DNA of 64,000 nt from Monocercomonoides exilis (lineage: Eukaryota > Preaxostyla > Oxymonadida > Polymastigidae), in the NCBI GenBank assembly GCA_001643675.2, contig LSRY02000039.1:922501-986500 (forward strand), written 5' to 3'. Both the position numbers and the translations under genes were made by a program. Shown here piece by piece: positions 1 to 10,709 of this stretch. The notes under the pieces were generated by a model. The model saw nothing but the letters and a program-made list of their open reading frames with translations, did not search any database and was not told where the DNA came from. Every line of letters starts with the position of its first letter. Positions within the stretch are counted from its first letter, which is position 1.

Positions 1-1062
1 TAAGCAAAAAGAAAGATTTCAATAGAAATGAAATGAACACAACGAATAAGCAAACATTTCTGGGAGTTGGGTCAAACAGAGTTGCTTGTGCAATCCCATC
101 AAAATCAGTTGCAGCATGAGAATGTCTTTGGAATATGATAAAAGAAAGAAAGAAAGAAATTAATAAATAGACATTCAACAAATAGAGAGAAATAGAAGAA
201 ATTTGAGAATGATTGAATGAAAGTCAAATGAAAATTGAAAGATTAAAAGAGAAAGAAAGAAAGAAAAATGAAAAGATAATGTTGATGTTAAAAAAAGAAA
301 GAAAATAACAAATCAAAGTTTCGTACCTGTCTTGATACATGAGTACTTCCCATCGTGTGTTCAGTGGGTGTAGTGCACTTGCAGCAGAAGAAGGAGAAAA
401 CTGAGGAGAAAGGCAGTTGTGCCTGATATCGACTGTCTTGAGATGTTTGTTAGAGGAGAGGAGAAAGAGAAGGGCAGTGACTCCTGAAAAGAAGAAGTGT
501 AGAACATATTAAACATGATGATGATGATGATGACATTGGTGTTATTTTAATGAAAAGAATGAAGAGGAAAATAAAAAAACAGAAGTTGAATGAAATTTAT
601 CAGAAAACAACATATTCATAAAACATTCAATTTATTGATGGAAAAACAAGAGAGTGAAAGAAAGAAAGAGAGAGAAAGAAAGAAAGAGAGAGAGATAGAT
701 AGAGAGAAAGAGAGAAAGAGAGAAAGAAAGAAATAGAAGACAATTGATATTCAATAACATCAATTTCAATTTTTATCTCACCATTCTCAAACCTTCTTCA
801 GTGATTTTGTTGTGGTTCAGATTCAGCTCTTCCAGACATGTGTTCCTGCTGAGCGTATCTTTGATATGCTCTGCACAAATGTTGGTTAATTTATTTCTAA
901 TTGAAAAAGATAAAGAAAAGTGGAATTATAAAAAAGATATAAAAAATTATGAAAATATAAAACGATTCAGAAATTGTTGTCATAAAGAAATAATATTAAT
1001 CAACAACATCCAAATTTCTCAAAATATAATGCATTATTGCCATTTTCTCTATTTATAACAAA

Positions 1063-1113
<51 letters not shown>

Positions 1114-4100
1114 TTCTTCACACCTCTCTAAATTCAGCACTCTCACACTGCCCTGCTCCCCCACCGCCTCCAACACAGGCGCTGCCCCCGCGTCTTCCAG
1201 CCCACACGCCCCCAAATCCAACACCTGCAGCACACAAAAGCGGCTCCTCAGATACTCCCCCAGCATCTTCACTCCATCCAGCACTGCTTCTCTGCCTTGG
1301 TGGCACAGTGATGCATTGCCTCTGAGGGAAAGCAAGGTGATTCTGAAGGCTGTTGGCGATGTGTCGAGCAGGCCGGCGGAGAGATGAGCGAGAGAAGAGG
1401 AGCGGAGGTCGTTGGTGTCGAGGATGATGGAGGAGAGCGGGTGGGGTGGGATGTGGATGAGGGAGGAGGAGAAGGAAGAGGAAGAGGAAGAAGATGAAGA
1501 GGAGGAAGTAGCAGTAGAGGAGAAAGAGGAGGAGAACAATGAAGGAGATGATGATGATGGTGATGAATGTGTTTGGTTGGAAGAAGAGATATCTGATAAT
1601 TCTGTTAGAAATGGGTATGAAGAGGAAGAAGAAGAAGAAGAAGAAAAAGCAAATGGCAGAGAAAGAGGAGATGAAGAATTCGACGGGAGTGAAATAGGAG
1701 AAGTATACAACGGAGTCATCAGAGGTAACGATTGGGGTGATGTGTAAGCAGAAGAAGAGGAAGAAGAGGTAGAGGAGGAGGAGGAAGCAGAAAAAGGTGA
1801 AGTGCCAAGAGGAGGGATAAGAGGAGAAGAGGAATATGAAGACGAGGAGGAAGAGGAGGAAGAGGAGGAAGAAAAAATTGAAGAAGAAGAAGAAGAAGAA
1901 AGAGCAGGGTAAGTTGGTGTGCGTAGTGAGTCCACCAAATATGGAGAATGCAACATCATGTTTTCGTTGCTGCTTCTGTTGTTGCCTGCGCCCGGAGACA
2001 AAGAATGAGGCTGAGGAGAAGGCGAATGGGAAGGAGAAGAAGCAGCAGAGCGGGTGTGGTTTGGAGCAGCTGGATGAGCGTGATAGAAGGATGGGCTGGT
2101 GCTCTGAAGAGGAGAAGAGGAGGAGGAAGATGAGGAAGAGGAATAATCGAATGAGCGAAGAGATTCAGGGAGGGTGAAAAGAGAGGTGGAGGCTGCTTCG
2201 TTGAATGTGGGAATGGAAGGAGCAGAAGAAGAAGAAGAAATGGAAGGAATGGAAGAGGAGGAAGAGGAGGAAGAAGAAGAAGTCAGAGAAATAGAAGAGG
2301 CCGAGATCGAGTTTGCGTGTATGCTCTTCAGCTTCGGCGAAGGCGAGGTGTATTTCGAGTGCTGGGCAGGTGAATGTGACTGTGAGTGTCTTCCTTTGAG
2401 CTGCCTCGTGGGCGACAAATGACTCACTCTCCTTAGCTCTGGCGACGCCACCTGGCGATACGGCACACGGCGCGTCGTCAGCGGCACCTCAAACAGCTCT
2501 CCTTCTCTGCTGCCTCTCTCTTTGCTCTTGCTTCTGCTGTTGATGCTGTTATTACTGTTACTCATATTGCTGTTGATACTACTGCCATTGCTTTCTCTTT
2601 CTCTCCCCCGCGCCTCGCTCTTCCCTCCGTTCAGTGCGCTTCTCCTGCTGTTGTTGTTCTCTCTGTTTTCTCCATTCCGCTCGCTTCCTCCATTTCTTTC
2701 GCTTCCTCTTCTTGCTCTTCCTTTCTCTGACTCTTCCCTTCTCCGCTGGGCAGCAGACGTTGAATTGCCCTCTGCATTTTGTGCTGCTCCGCTGCCTGTT
2801 TTCACTTTCAAAGGCGAAAGTGCTGCGAAGCGTGTGACGAAAGGAGAAGTCGAGCGGCTGAGTTTTGATGGAGATGCTGAAGAATTCTTGCGGAGCTGAG
2901 GTGAAGAAGAAGAGGAGGAGGAAGAAGAAGTGGAAGTGGAAGAGGAAGAAGAAGAAGAAGAAGAGAGAAAAGGAAGAGAGGGAGGAGGCGAAGGAGAAGG
3001 GGAAGTTGAAGAGAACGAAGATGGATGTGCGACTGCTGCATGTGCTGTGAATGAGAGTGGAGAGGAAGAGGAAGAAGAAGAAGAAGAAGAAGAGAAAGTG
3101 GAGCTGTAAGACTGGGGAGTGTTTGACTGAGCTGTAGATGATGAAGAATTCGAAGTGGAACAAGAAGAAAGAGACGAGCGAGGTGTTGGTGCAGCAAAAG
3201 ACGACGAAAGAGGAGAAGATGAAGAAACAGCCCCTATTCCGGTAGAGGAGGAGTAAATGCCAGGCGCAGCTGAACCTGTTCCTGATGTTTTTGACATCGA
3301 TGCGTTTCCGCAGTTTGCGTGTTCTTTGTCATTTGGCTTCATTCGTTGGATGGACTTCTGCTGCTCATTCAGCACAAACTGGTTCACAGACTCGCGAAAT
3401 GATCTCATTGATTCTTCTCCCACGTTACAGCGAGAAAGATCAATCGTGCAAAAGTGTGTGTTTGTTGCAAGGCTTTTCATAAGTGCAGAACCTCCTCCAT
3501 CACCAATTGGATTGAACCTAATGTGCACCCGTTGCAAGGGAGGATCTTTCGCTAGATAATCTGACAGTGCCTAAAGGAAATATGCAAGAAAAAATGAATC
3601 CTTTAAATGAATTAAGGAATGAATATACAAACGATTGCTCCATCTTGGTCAATTTGATTACTGTGAATGTCCAAAACTTCCAATGATGTATTTACATTGC
3701 ATTGAAGTGCATTTGTAATTGCAATCAATCCTTGTGAGCCAATTTTGTTCCATTCAAGATTTAAGACTCTTAATGAAACATTTTCCTTTAAGCATTCTGC
3801 AAAATGCTCCGCTCCAAGGGAGCCAAGATGATTGTGCCCAAGATCAACAGATTCAATAGTTTTGTTTGTTTTCAAAATGTTAGATAGACTTATTACTCCA
3901 TTCGCATCTGGAAAAAAAAAATCATATTTTTTGAAGGCGTTTTGAAAAAGCAAAATATTACAAAAATAAATGAAAATACCAAAATTTGTTTGCGCAACAT
4001 CCAAGGTTGTTATGTTTAAACTTCTAGAAGACAGTTGAATGGGAAGTCCAGCCATTTCATACTGAGTTAAAGGTTTCCATCTCAATACGAGAGAATATGA

Positions 4101-4199
4101 TTTTGTTTCTGGGTGATATTGAATGCAATCAGAAAAATCTCCAAATTCACAGCCTTTTGAATAACTGCTATTGCATTGAGATATCATAAAATCCCCCAT
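1..4199 (-). CDS. Leucine-rich-repeat (RNI-type) protein with a long Ser-rich middle, 3' end outside the window
   Basis: Minus-strand gene in six exons: 4199-3980, 3907-3633, 3570-1124, 896-793, 483-327 and 125-56, then a donor (GTTTGC) leads off the left edge. All five joins keep phase and together give 1,091 codons. The joins rebuild LRRs that are broken in the unspliced reading, for example SLRVLNLEWNKIGSQG in exon 2 and LEELNLNHNKITEEG across 793/483. Roughly residues 200-880 (exon 3) are an insertion of Ser runs with Pro, Arg and Glu. RNI-type LRRs usually mediate protein binding in the cytosol; no catalytic motif is visible. The start at 4199 is the first ATG of an open frame. An upstream alternative exon, 4490-4454 with donor GTATGT, would join in phase near 4155 and replace the first residues. 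The CT microsatellite at 1067-1110 lies in the intron after exon 3 and is not coding. Confidence 0.82.
655..735. repeat. GA/GAAA microsatellite in an intron of the LRR gene
   Basis: Imperfect (GAAA)n and (GA)n tract on the plus strand. It lies in the intron between the LRR exons 896-793 and 483-327, so on the transcribed strand it is a pyrimidine tract. Confidence 0.85.
1067..1110. repeat. (CT)n microsatellite, intronic
   Basis: About 22 CT units, interrupted only at the edges. Read unspliced on minus it would give an Arg-Glu tail. The donor GTGTGA at 1123-1118 removes it from the LRR message and the next exon starts at 896 in phase. Confidence 0.92.
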
Positions 4200-4636
4200 G
4201 AATCAATAAAAAAACTTTTAAAAGATAAATGATGGGGAATTAAAGAAATGAAAATTTTGTGAATCGAATTCTGTTTGGATGAAATATAAATAAAAAGATG
4301 AGAAAAAAGTTTTCAATAACAAATCATTATTGATGGAGTCTATAACCTACAAAGTGTTCAGTTTTGTCAAAAAATTACGATATCAACAAAAAACTTGAAT
4401 GGAACAAATTTTTGTGAATGTGTATGTTATTTCCATTTAATTTCAAAACATACCTGCAGAAGGAAGCAATGCACTACTAACCAAATTCATCTTATTTGTG
4501 TTCTAAAATTTTTATGTTTGTTGTTTCACATAACTTCTATAACTGTCAACTCCTTGATTTGAAAAAAAACAAAACAGAAAAAATTGTATAATATTTTTTA
4601 TTCAGTGTCAAATTTTGATTGAAAAAAATAAATTTG

Positions 4637-5416
4637 TCACAATTCAAACTCTGATGCATCTGCTTTATCTCCGGCTCCTAAAGAATCAGATTCATCTTCG
4701 GTTTCTTCGTCATTTTAATTTTTAATCATCTTGTCACTTCCATTTGATTCTTCAGTTTCGTTTTTTTCAGTTTCATCCATTTCTTTTTCAACATTTTAGA
4801 TCTTATAAACAAATTATTTTCGAATGAAATCCTTAAATTCAAGTATTTCTGATCTTAATCCAACAAAGCTTGTCACGTAGTCATCAATATATTTTTCTTT
4901 TATTTCATTTCCAGGAAGAGATTTTCGAAAACTTGACCAAGTGCTATCTATCAAATTGAAACAAATACCACTATCTTGATCCACAAAATTGTATTTGTAA
5001 CAAACAGTGTGATGATCAAAACCAAAAGATGACAAAGAGCCGCAAGCTTTCCATTCATCTGAGTAAATGGTTGATTCAATAATTGAATCACTTTCGATAA
5101 TTGGTATTGATGTCTCTTTTTTTCTGTTTTTCACTCTCACAATCTAATATTTCCCTTTCTTTCCATCATGTTTTCTTTCTATCATTCCGAATAACCATGT
5201 CTGTTTCTTTCTCCTTCCTTTTCGAAATTTTCTTTTTCGCAGAATTGCTTCATCTATTTCAATAATTATTCCCGGGCCACAAAGCTTTTCGAATAGAAAG
5301 CAACACTGATTTATTTCTATGAAGATCCAGAAACACAAAAATATCATCATTATTAACTCTATGGGAATTTTTGAATTTTTCAAGGGAGTTAATCCCAACA
5401 ATGAGCAGTATTTTCC
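4637..5416 (-). mobile_element. Merlin (IS1016/ISXO2-like) transposase frame with in-frame TAG/TAA codons
   Basis: One uninterrupted minus frame is bounded upstream by TGA (about 5416) and downstream by TGA at 4639-4637. It carries the ISXO2-like DDE signature: GPGIIIEIDEAI, then a Lys/Arg block with WLFGMIERK, then IYSDEWKACGSL, then HHTVCYKYNFVD and STWSSFRKSL. This is the order seen in Merlin transposases (cut-and-paste DNA transposition, nuclear). The frame ends in an acidic tail rich in Glu, Asp and Asn. It contains TAG at 5146-5144 and TAA at 4816-4814, 4798-4796 and 4717-4715, yet no frameshift across about 260 codons. Under the standard code it is a pseudogene. The N-terminal third before GPG is weakly conserved or missing. 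I did not find terminal inverted repeats. Confidence 0.75.
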
Positions 5417-7187
5417 TCATCTGTTGCACCTGTAATTTCTGAAATTACAGTTTGCGCAAAAAATACCGAACATCGCAAAAAATATTCGACAAGATCGATT
5501 TCTCAATAACCGCAAGTGGAATAATTCTGTTAATTTTCATTTAAATCTATCTTAATAATACTTACATATTTGTCATATCAAACTTTCATTTTCACGTCGA
5601 CTGAATATTTAAGAAATAATTTTTGAAATCTCGGATAAACTCAAAATCCCATTTCTTCGAGATTTCGAATTTTATTTCTTCTGAGCACAAATGAGACTGT
5701 TTTGAATGTTTTGCGTAGGCCTGGTTGACGGATTGAAAAACTGACGGTTGCGTCAGTCAGTGGAATATTTTCACATCAATTGGCTTTTTCTCTCTCTCTC
5801 TCTTGATTTTTGAGGCAATAAACACAATTTTTATTGAATTAAAATATTAATTATTTCAGAAAATAGCCATGCAATGTATTTCTTTTTTCAACAAAAGAAA
5901 GAAAATATTATGAACCATAATTCGAATAATACAGATTCTGAGAAATATCTTTTTGCAATTACACGCTTACAGTCAATGATAACTGATTGGTTTGCATATT
6001 GTTGTATTTACCTATTATCTGTAAATGTTCTTCTTTCAGGCAATCCAGTGGAAATTTTCGAAAATAAACAAAAAGTGGAACATCTTGTTTATCTGCATGA
6101 ATATCGAGTTTATTCAACAAATTCAAGAAGAAAGTTCACAGGATGAAGAAACTTGGAAGTGAAAACTGAGAATCAGATGATGAAACATAAGAAAAAGGAA
6201 GGAATAATGAAATTGATAAAGAAAACAGTTGCCAATGGATAAAAAACAGAAAATTTGCTTATAGAAATGTTTTGAAGGTTTGATATTGTTATTATTTTTT
6301 TACAAGTGATTATAATTATTTTATTCAGATGCTGAAAGAGAGAAGGAGTGGATGGCTTTGAAGAAGAAGAAAAGCAAAGAAGAAAAATGAAATGAAGATT
6401 GATGAAATTAAAGATAAATCGAAGATGCCTTCCATTGGGCTTTGGCGAAGAATTATTTTTGAGGAAAGATGATTTTTTTGTGAAAGAAGTGGAAGTGAAA
6501 GAAGAAGGCATGGAATGAAAAAGGGAACGCTCAATTTTTCATATTTTTTGATGGAAAGAGAGAAAGAGATTAAGTTGAAAGTGAAAATTGTTCAGAGATT
6601 TCTCCTTTGCAGAAGAAGACAAAATCCAGAAGAAGAGAATTTCGATGAATTTCTCCGTTGACATCAATTGACTCTCATCTTCTCAATTTTCAACTATTAA
6701 TCATCTCATTAAAAACATTCATCATCATCATTGTCTTCTGGATCTTCTTTCAATATATCATCAACAATTCACACAATTTTTTCTTCTTTTTCTTCTTCTT
6801 CTTCTTTTGTTAATTTGACATGTCTGTTTTCAATTGAGTTATGGAATTATCTCCGGAATAAATTGAACGTACACGAACGATGGAATTTTTTTTTGGTAAT
6901 TTTTTGCTGAATTATTTGCAGAAGAAGAAGAAGAAGAAGAAGAAGAAGAAGGAAGAGGAGAGCAAGGAAAAGAAGAAGAACATGAAGCTGGTTGAGAGCT
7001 TGCCACCAACTGCGGAATGTGCTTTACAGAGCGAGAAAAAGAGAAATGCTACCAGGGAGACTCAAACGAGATAGGAGGAACTTAGTCCATGCCACTTGAC
7101 TCAGAGAACAGCTTTGTATCTCTTTCTGCTGCATTCGGTGTTCTGCAGCTTGTTATTTCAACATGGAACAATGAATGACTCTTATGC
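5417..7187. other. AT/GA-rich region with possible gene debris, no model supported
   Basis: 5417-5870 shows nothing beyond short repeats. From 5886 to 6150 the plus strand has an exon-like stretch: an ATG at 5911, and a good acceptor ending in TTTCAG just before GCAATCCAGTGG at about 6040. The candidate donor GTTTGC at about 5990 joins to a frame that stops soon after. Downstream to about 6680 there are short Lys/Glu-rich pieces in different frames with stops between them, and a possible intron near 6280-6330. 6880-7074 is mostly a GAA run. This could be a decayed gene. Codon content is too biased to decide, and I assign no function. Confidence 0.4.
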
Positions 7188-8184
7188 TTATGTGAGTGTA
7201 TGCTTCATTGTAACTTGCACAATCTTCACAATCCTTTCAAATGGCAAATGAATGTTCGACCTCTTCTTCTCCTTCTCCTTCTCATTCTCTCTTTGCATCG
7301 TCCATCCCAGCTTCCACTTCTCCGCATCAATTTCTATATTACTCATTCTCTCTCTCAGCTGAATGTGCTCAAACGGATTAAAACCACAACGGAAGACAAG
7401 TGCACAAAGGGCAAAAAGCAACAGGAAAGCGAGCAACTAAAGAATTTGGCAGAGAAAATTACACATACGAAGAGGAATACGAAGAAGAAGGGAAAGAGGA
7501 GGTGGAAGAGCTGGTTGTTTGTGGAAAAGCATCAGGAAAGAGATGGGAATGAGCACAAGGCGAGCCAACAACGAACGAATAAGATGAAGAAGCCAATGGA
7601 GATATTGTATTATAATTGGAGAGAGAAGGCGACAGATCTGAAATTGCTGAAAAAGAGAAAGAAGAAGATACGCAAAGGGGAGGAGAGGAAGATGAAAGCG
7701 AATAAGAGCCATTGGAATTCCTGTTTTGAACAATCTCATCAATTGAAGTGGAAGCATTGAAGAAGAGAGAAGAGCCACGGCTTGACAGATCAGGTGCTGC
7801 ATTTGGAGAGTGAAGCGGGGTTGATGCAAAAGGCAGCTGAAACGCACAGCCTTGGAATTCGACTGATGAATTGAGAAGAAACGAAGAAAAGGAAAAAGAT
7901 GAAGAAGGATATGACAATGATGGCGATGATGATTTATCACTAGAGTCATTCTTTTGTTTCATTTCTTCTTTTTCTTCAACACTTCTTTCATCATCTGTTG
8001 TAGTGCTTTCATCCGTTCCAATGGGAATGATGTCTGATGTGATGAGTGCTGCCCTCAAAAGCGACAGGTCGTCTCTGCCGAGGCAGAAGCAGTTGTTGAT
8101 GGAGAACAGCACGGCATCTAATAGCTGGTTGTCAGAAACAAGATGGATGACCGGCTGTGGGATGAGGGAAAACATAGCAACGAT
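7188..8184 (-). CDS. Unknown Ser-rich protein, 5' exon not found
   Basis: Minus gene with two supported exons, 8184-7469 and 7353-7188, joined in phase through donor GTATGT (7468-7463). The upstream acceptor CACCACAG at 8185 follows a roughly 100-nt pyrimidine tract, so the true 5' exon lies above 8300 and was not identified. The exon begins with a non-repetitive block (FSLIPQPVIHLVSDNQ, then CFCLGRDDLSLLRAAL). A Ser/Pro/Phe-rich stretch of about 160 residues follows. The C terminus is charged (WKLGWTMQREN, then FERIVKIVQVTMK) and stops with TAA. I recognise no family. The acceptor at 7354 was chosen because it is the one that keeps phase and opens the charged C-terminal frame. An alternative acceptor at about 7436 gives a short Cys/Leu-rich tail instead. 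Confidence 0.45.
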
Positions 8185-8814
8185 CTGTGGTGGGTGTGGG
8201 AAAGGACGATAGCTCCGTTGGGAAAGAAGTGAGTGAAAAAGAAGAAGATGGCGAAGAAGGAAAAGAAGTTGCAATTGAAGAGGAAATATCAGTGAAGCGT
8301 TAAAATAAAAAAAAAATCAGCAAGCAAGAATGGAATTCAGAAAGCATAGAGATATGCACAAAGCCGTGGAGAAGACAGAATGCAAGGCAAACATAATATG
8401 TTGGAAGTTATGACAACGTTTCGAACATTTTCACACAACAGAAGTGAGATTTGAGTGAAAGAGAAGGAAAATCAATTCATTTTTTTTTCTTGTTGACGTT
8501 CATAGTGAATATTGCATTCAGTTTCCTCTTTCAGATGTTCTTCTTTTTATTTTCTCATTGATATTAACGCTTTTCAAGAACTATTTTCAAATATGCAGTT
8601 TATTCATGAAAATATTGATTGATGATTTTTGAAAAAATCAAAAAAGAAAACAGATGATTTATTGTTTTTTTTAAATTTATCGAAAGTATTGTGAAACGAA
8701 AATACTTTTGTGAAAAGGCTAAATAGTTAAAAAATCATTTAGAGCTTCTGATGATAGGGAATGCCTTCTGTCACCAGAGATCCTTTTCATCCTTGAAAAG
8801 ATACGTTCGCAGCT

Positions 8815-9345
8815 TTATTCGCTACATGGAGACGAAACCAATGAAAAACAGATGTTTTTGTATATTGTTTGAATAGGTCCTTTCTTTGTAATCTCTGTGT
8901 AGAACTTTTGTATGTAGTCTTCAAATATGAAAATTTGTGCTTCATTCAAAAAATCCAGAAACAGCTTGAAACATAAATCCCTGATCTCTTTTGATTGATT
9001 CGACAAAATTGTCACAACGAATCTGTCAACACTTTGTCCAATTCGTGTATCCCAGCAAGATGATAAGGAGCACACCACTTGATCGCAAACTTCTTTCTCT
9101 TTTCTGGTTCCAGTTGGGAAGTAAAATTGATCTTCTGGTTTGAAAACAGCACCTCCACATCATCTTCTCCACATTCTATTTCATCAGTTCCGTCTTCCAT
9201 TGCATCTTCAATTAAGTCATGAGAATTATCAAAGAAAAATGTGATATGAGAATATGTCAAACATGTCGAAGAAAAACTACCAAAAGAAGAGCACGAGGAA
9301 GTTGTTGAAGGAAACGAAAAAGACTCATGAATGCTTTCATCTTTT
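8815..9345 (-). pseudogene. Unknown coding remnant with one frame change
   Basis: Two overlapping minus frames read like one protein. The first runs from about 9345 to 9085: a Ser/Thr-rich start, an acidic block, then EPEKRKKFAIKW. The second runs from about 9080 to the TAA at 8817-8815: RFVVTILSNQSKEIRDLC, then FEDYIQKFYTEITKKG. The switch lies near 9080-9090, and no GT-AG intron restores the frame there, so a 1-nt indel is the simplest reading. No ATG opens the first frame; a TAA lies just upstream. No family recognised. Confidence 0.45.
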
Positions 9346-9508
9346 TTCTTTTCGCTTTATTTTGTTAATCCGGTCATTTGAAGATACACTTCAAAGTGTG
9401 TTTTAGCTATTCAAAGTGAATAAATCAATCAAAAAACGATGCATTTAATATGTTTATCCATAAAGGCATTATGAAATTCACTCAAATGATTTTAACATTC
9501 AATTATGT

Positions 9509-9601
9509 TGGGTGTTGACACAAAAATTTGACAAAGTCAAAAAAAGATTGACCAGTCTGTGACTTAGGCAATTTCCAAAAAATTGATCCTGTCAACACCC
9601 A
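9509..9601. mobile_element. 93-bp element with perfect 12-bp inverted ends (candidate MITE)
   Basis: TGGGTGTTGACA at 9509-9520 is matched exactly in reverse complement at 9590-9601. The interior is AT-rich and non-coding. Size and ends fit a miniature inverted-repeat element or a stem-loop. No clear target-site duplication is visible, and I saw only this copy. Confidence 0.5.
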
Positions 9602-9969
9602 TTAAAGTGTTCTTTATTTCAAAAAAAAAAGTATCGATTATTTAATGTTCTATTTTAATTTTCCATTTTCCTTTGATTTTATTTAGTGTGCGAACGATAA
9701 ACTGTTAAACTTTTGAATAATTTTGATGAGATTTTAATGCTTTTTGACTTCAATAATTTTTTTAGTCAGACAAAAGTAGATTTCCTTTAGACAAAAGTCT
9801 GAAGTCACCCAGGCTTAGTTTTGCGTATGAAATGAGTTTGCATATATGAGATATATTTTTAGGAAATTAAACAAAATTTTTCTTCTTGTTGTTATTAAGG
9901 AATCGATCTTGTCCTGATTTTTGTGCGATGGACGGTATTTTATGCGATATCTGTATTTAATGCTGGAAA

Positions 9970-10233
9970 ATATGTGTGATTATTTTTGAAATCATAACTT
10001 TTTTCGGTGTGTTGTTTTTCCAAAGATTGTTTATCATTAGGAAGAAATATTGCATTCAAATGCTTCAATTACAACAACTGTTTTAAAAACATATGATTTT
10101 TTTGAATCAAAGATTCAAATGCGTTCAATAAGCCTTTTAACTTTTCAATTTTTTTAAAATTGATATTCAAGAATAAATTCTGAACCGAAATTTATGAAGG
10201 AAAAAATATAATTTCAAAAATAATCACACATAT
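9970..10233. mobile_element. 264-bp MITE, family with 43086-43337
   Basis: The 23-bp ends 9970-9992 and 10211-10233 are perfect reverse complements, with core GTGATTATTTTTGAAATCAT. The interior has no open frame. A second copy at 43086-43337 shares both ends and some subterminal sequence, which makes a non-autonomous DNA transposon family more likely than a chance palindrome. The flanking duplication could be only AT/TA and cannot be told from the AT-rich context. Confidence 0.75.
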
Positions 10234-10709
10234 ACTCTTTGAATTGTGGTGCAGTGTTACCCTCAACCATTTACATCACTTTCAGACATTCAGCCAAAAT
10301 CCAAATTTTCACAAGAAATTGTTTATAAAAAAACACCCAATTCGAAAAATTCTGAATAAGAAGTTTACCATTTTCAAATAATAAGTTTATTAATTTCGAA
10401 TAAAAAGTTAAACAATTTCGAATAATATGTTTTACAAAATTTGAATAAAAAATGGTAAAGTTGTTTCAAGTTCAATTCAATAATTAATTATCAAATTCGA
10501 TCTCATATTAACCATTATACAAATAATTGCTTTTCTCTGAATTGAAAACACTTTTTACAGTTTTATCATTTGAAATTATTGAATTGAAAAGGATAAAAAT
10601 ATACCAATTATTTGAATTCAAAATTTTTTAATTGATATCAGGTTGAAAGAATTAATTTTTTTGGATAGCGACTGCAAAATTTTTTTGTTAATACCTGAAG
10701 AACAGAAAA

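Larger units (their letters stand above)
8275..10709. other. Spacer between 8.3 and 10.7 kb apart from the listed elements
   Basis: Outside the remnant at 8815-9345 and the two inverted-repeat elements, this is AT-rich sequence with only short frames. I see no RNA gene or conserved motif. 8210-8300 reads as an acidic frame on plus, but the minus pyrimidine tract and splice acceptor explain it better. Confidence 0.6.

Noticed and set aside
1412-3050. Several plus-strand Glu/Lys-rich open frames opposite the LRR gene
   Set aside because: They are antisense shadows of Ser runs; the minus strand has phase-consistent exons with LRR motifs.
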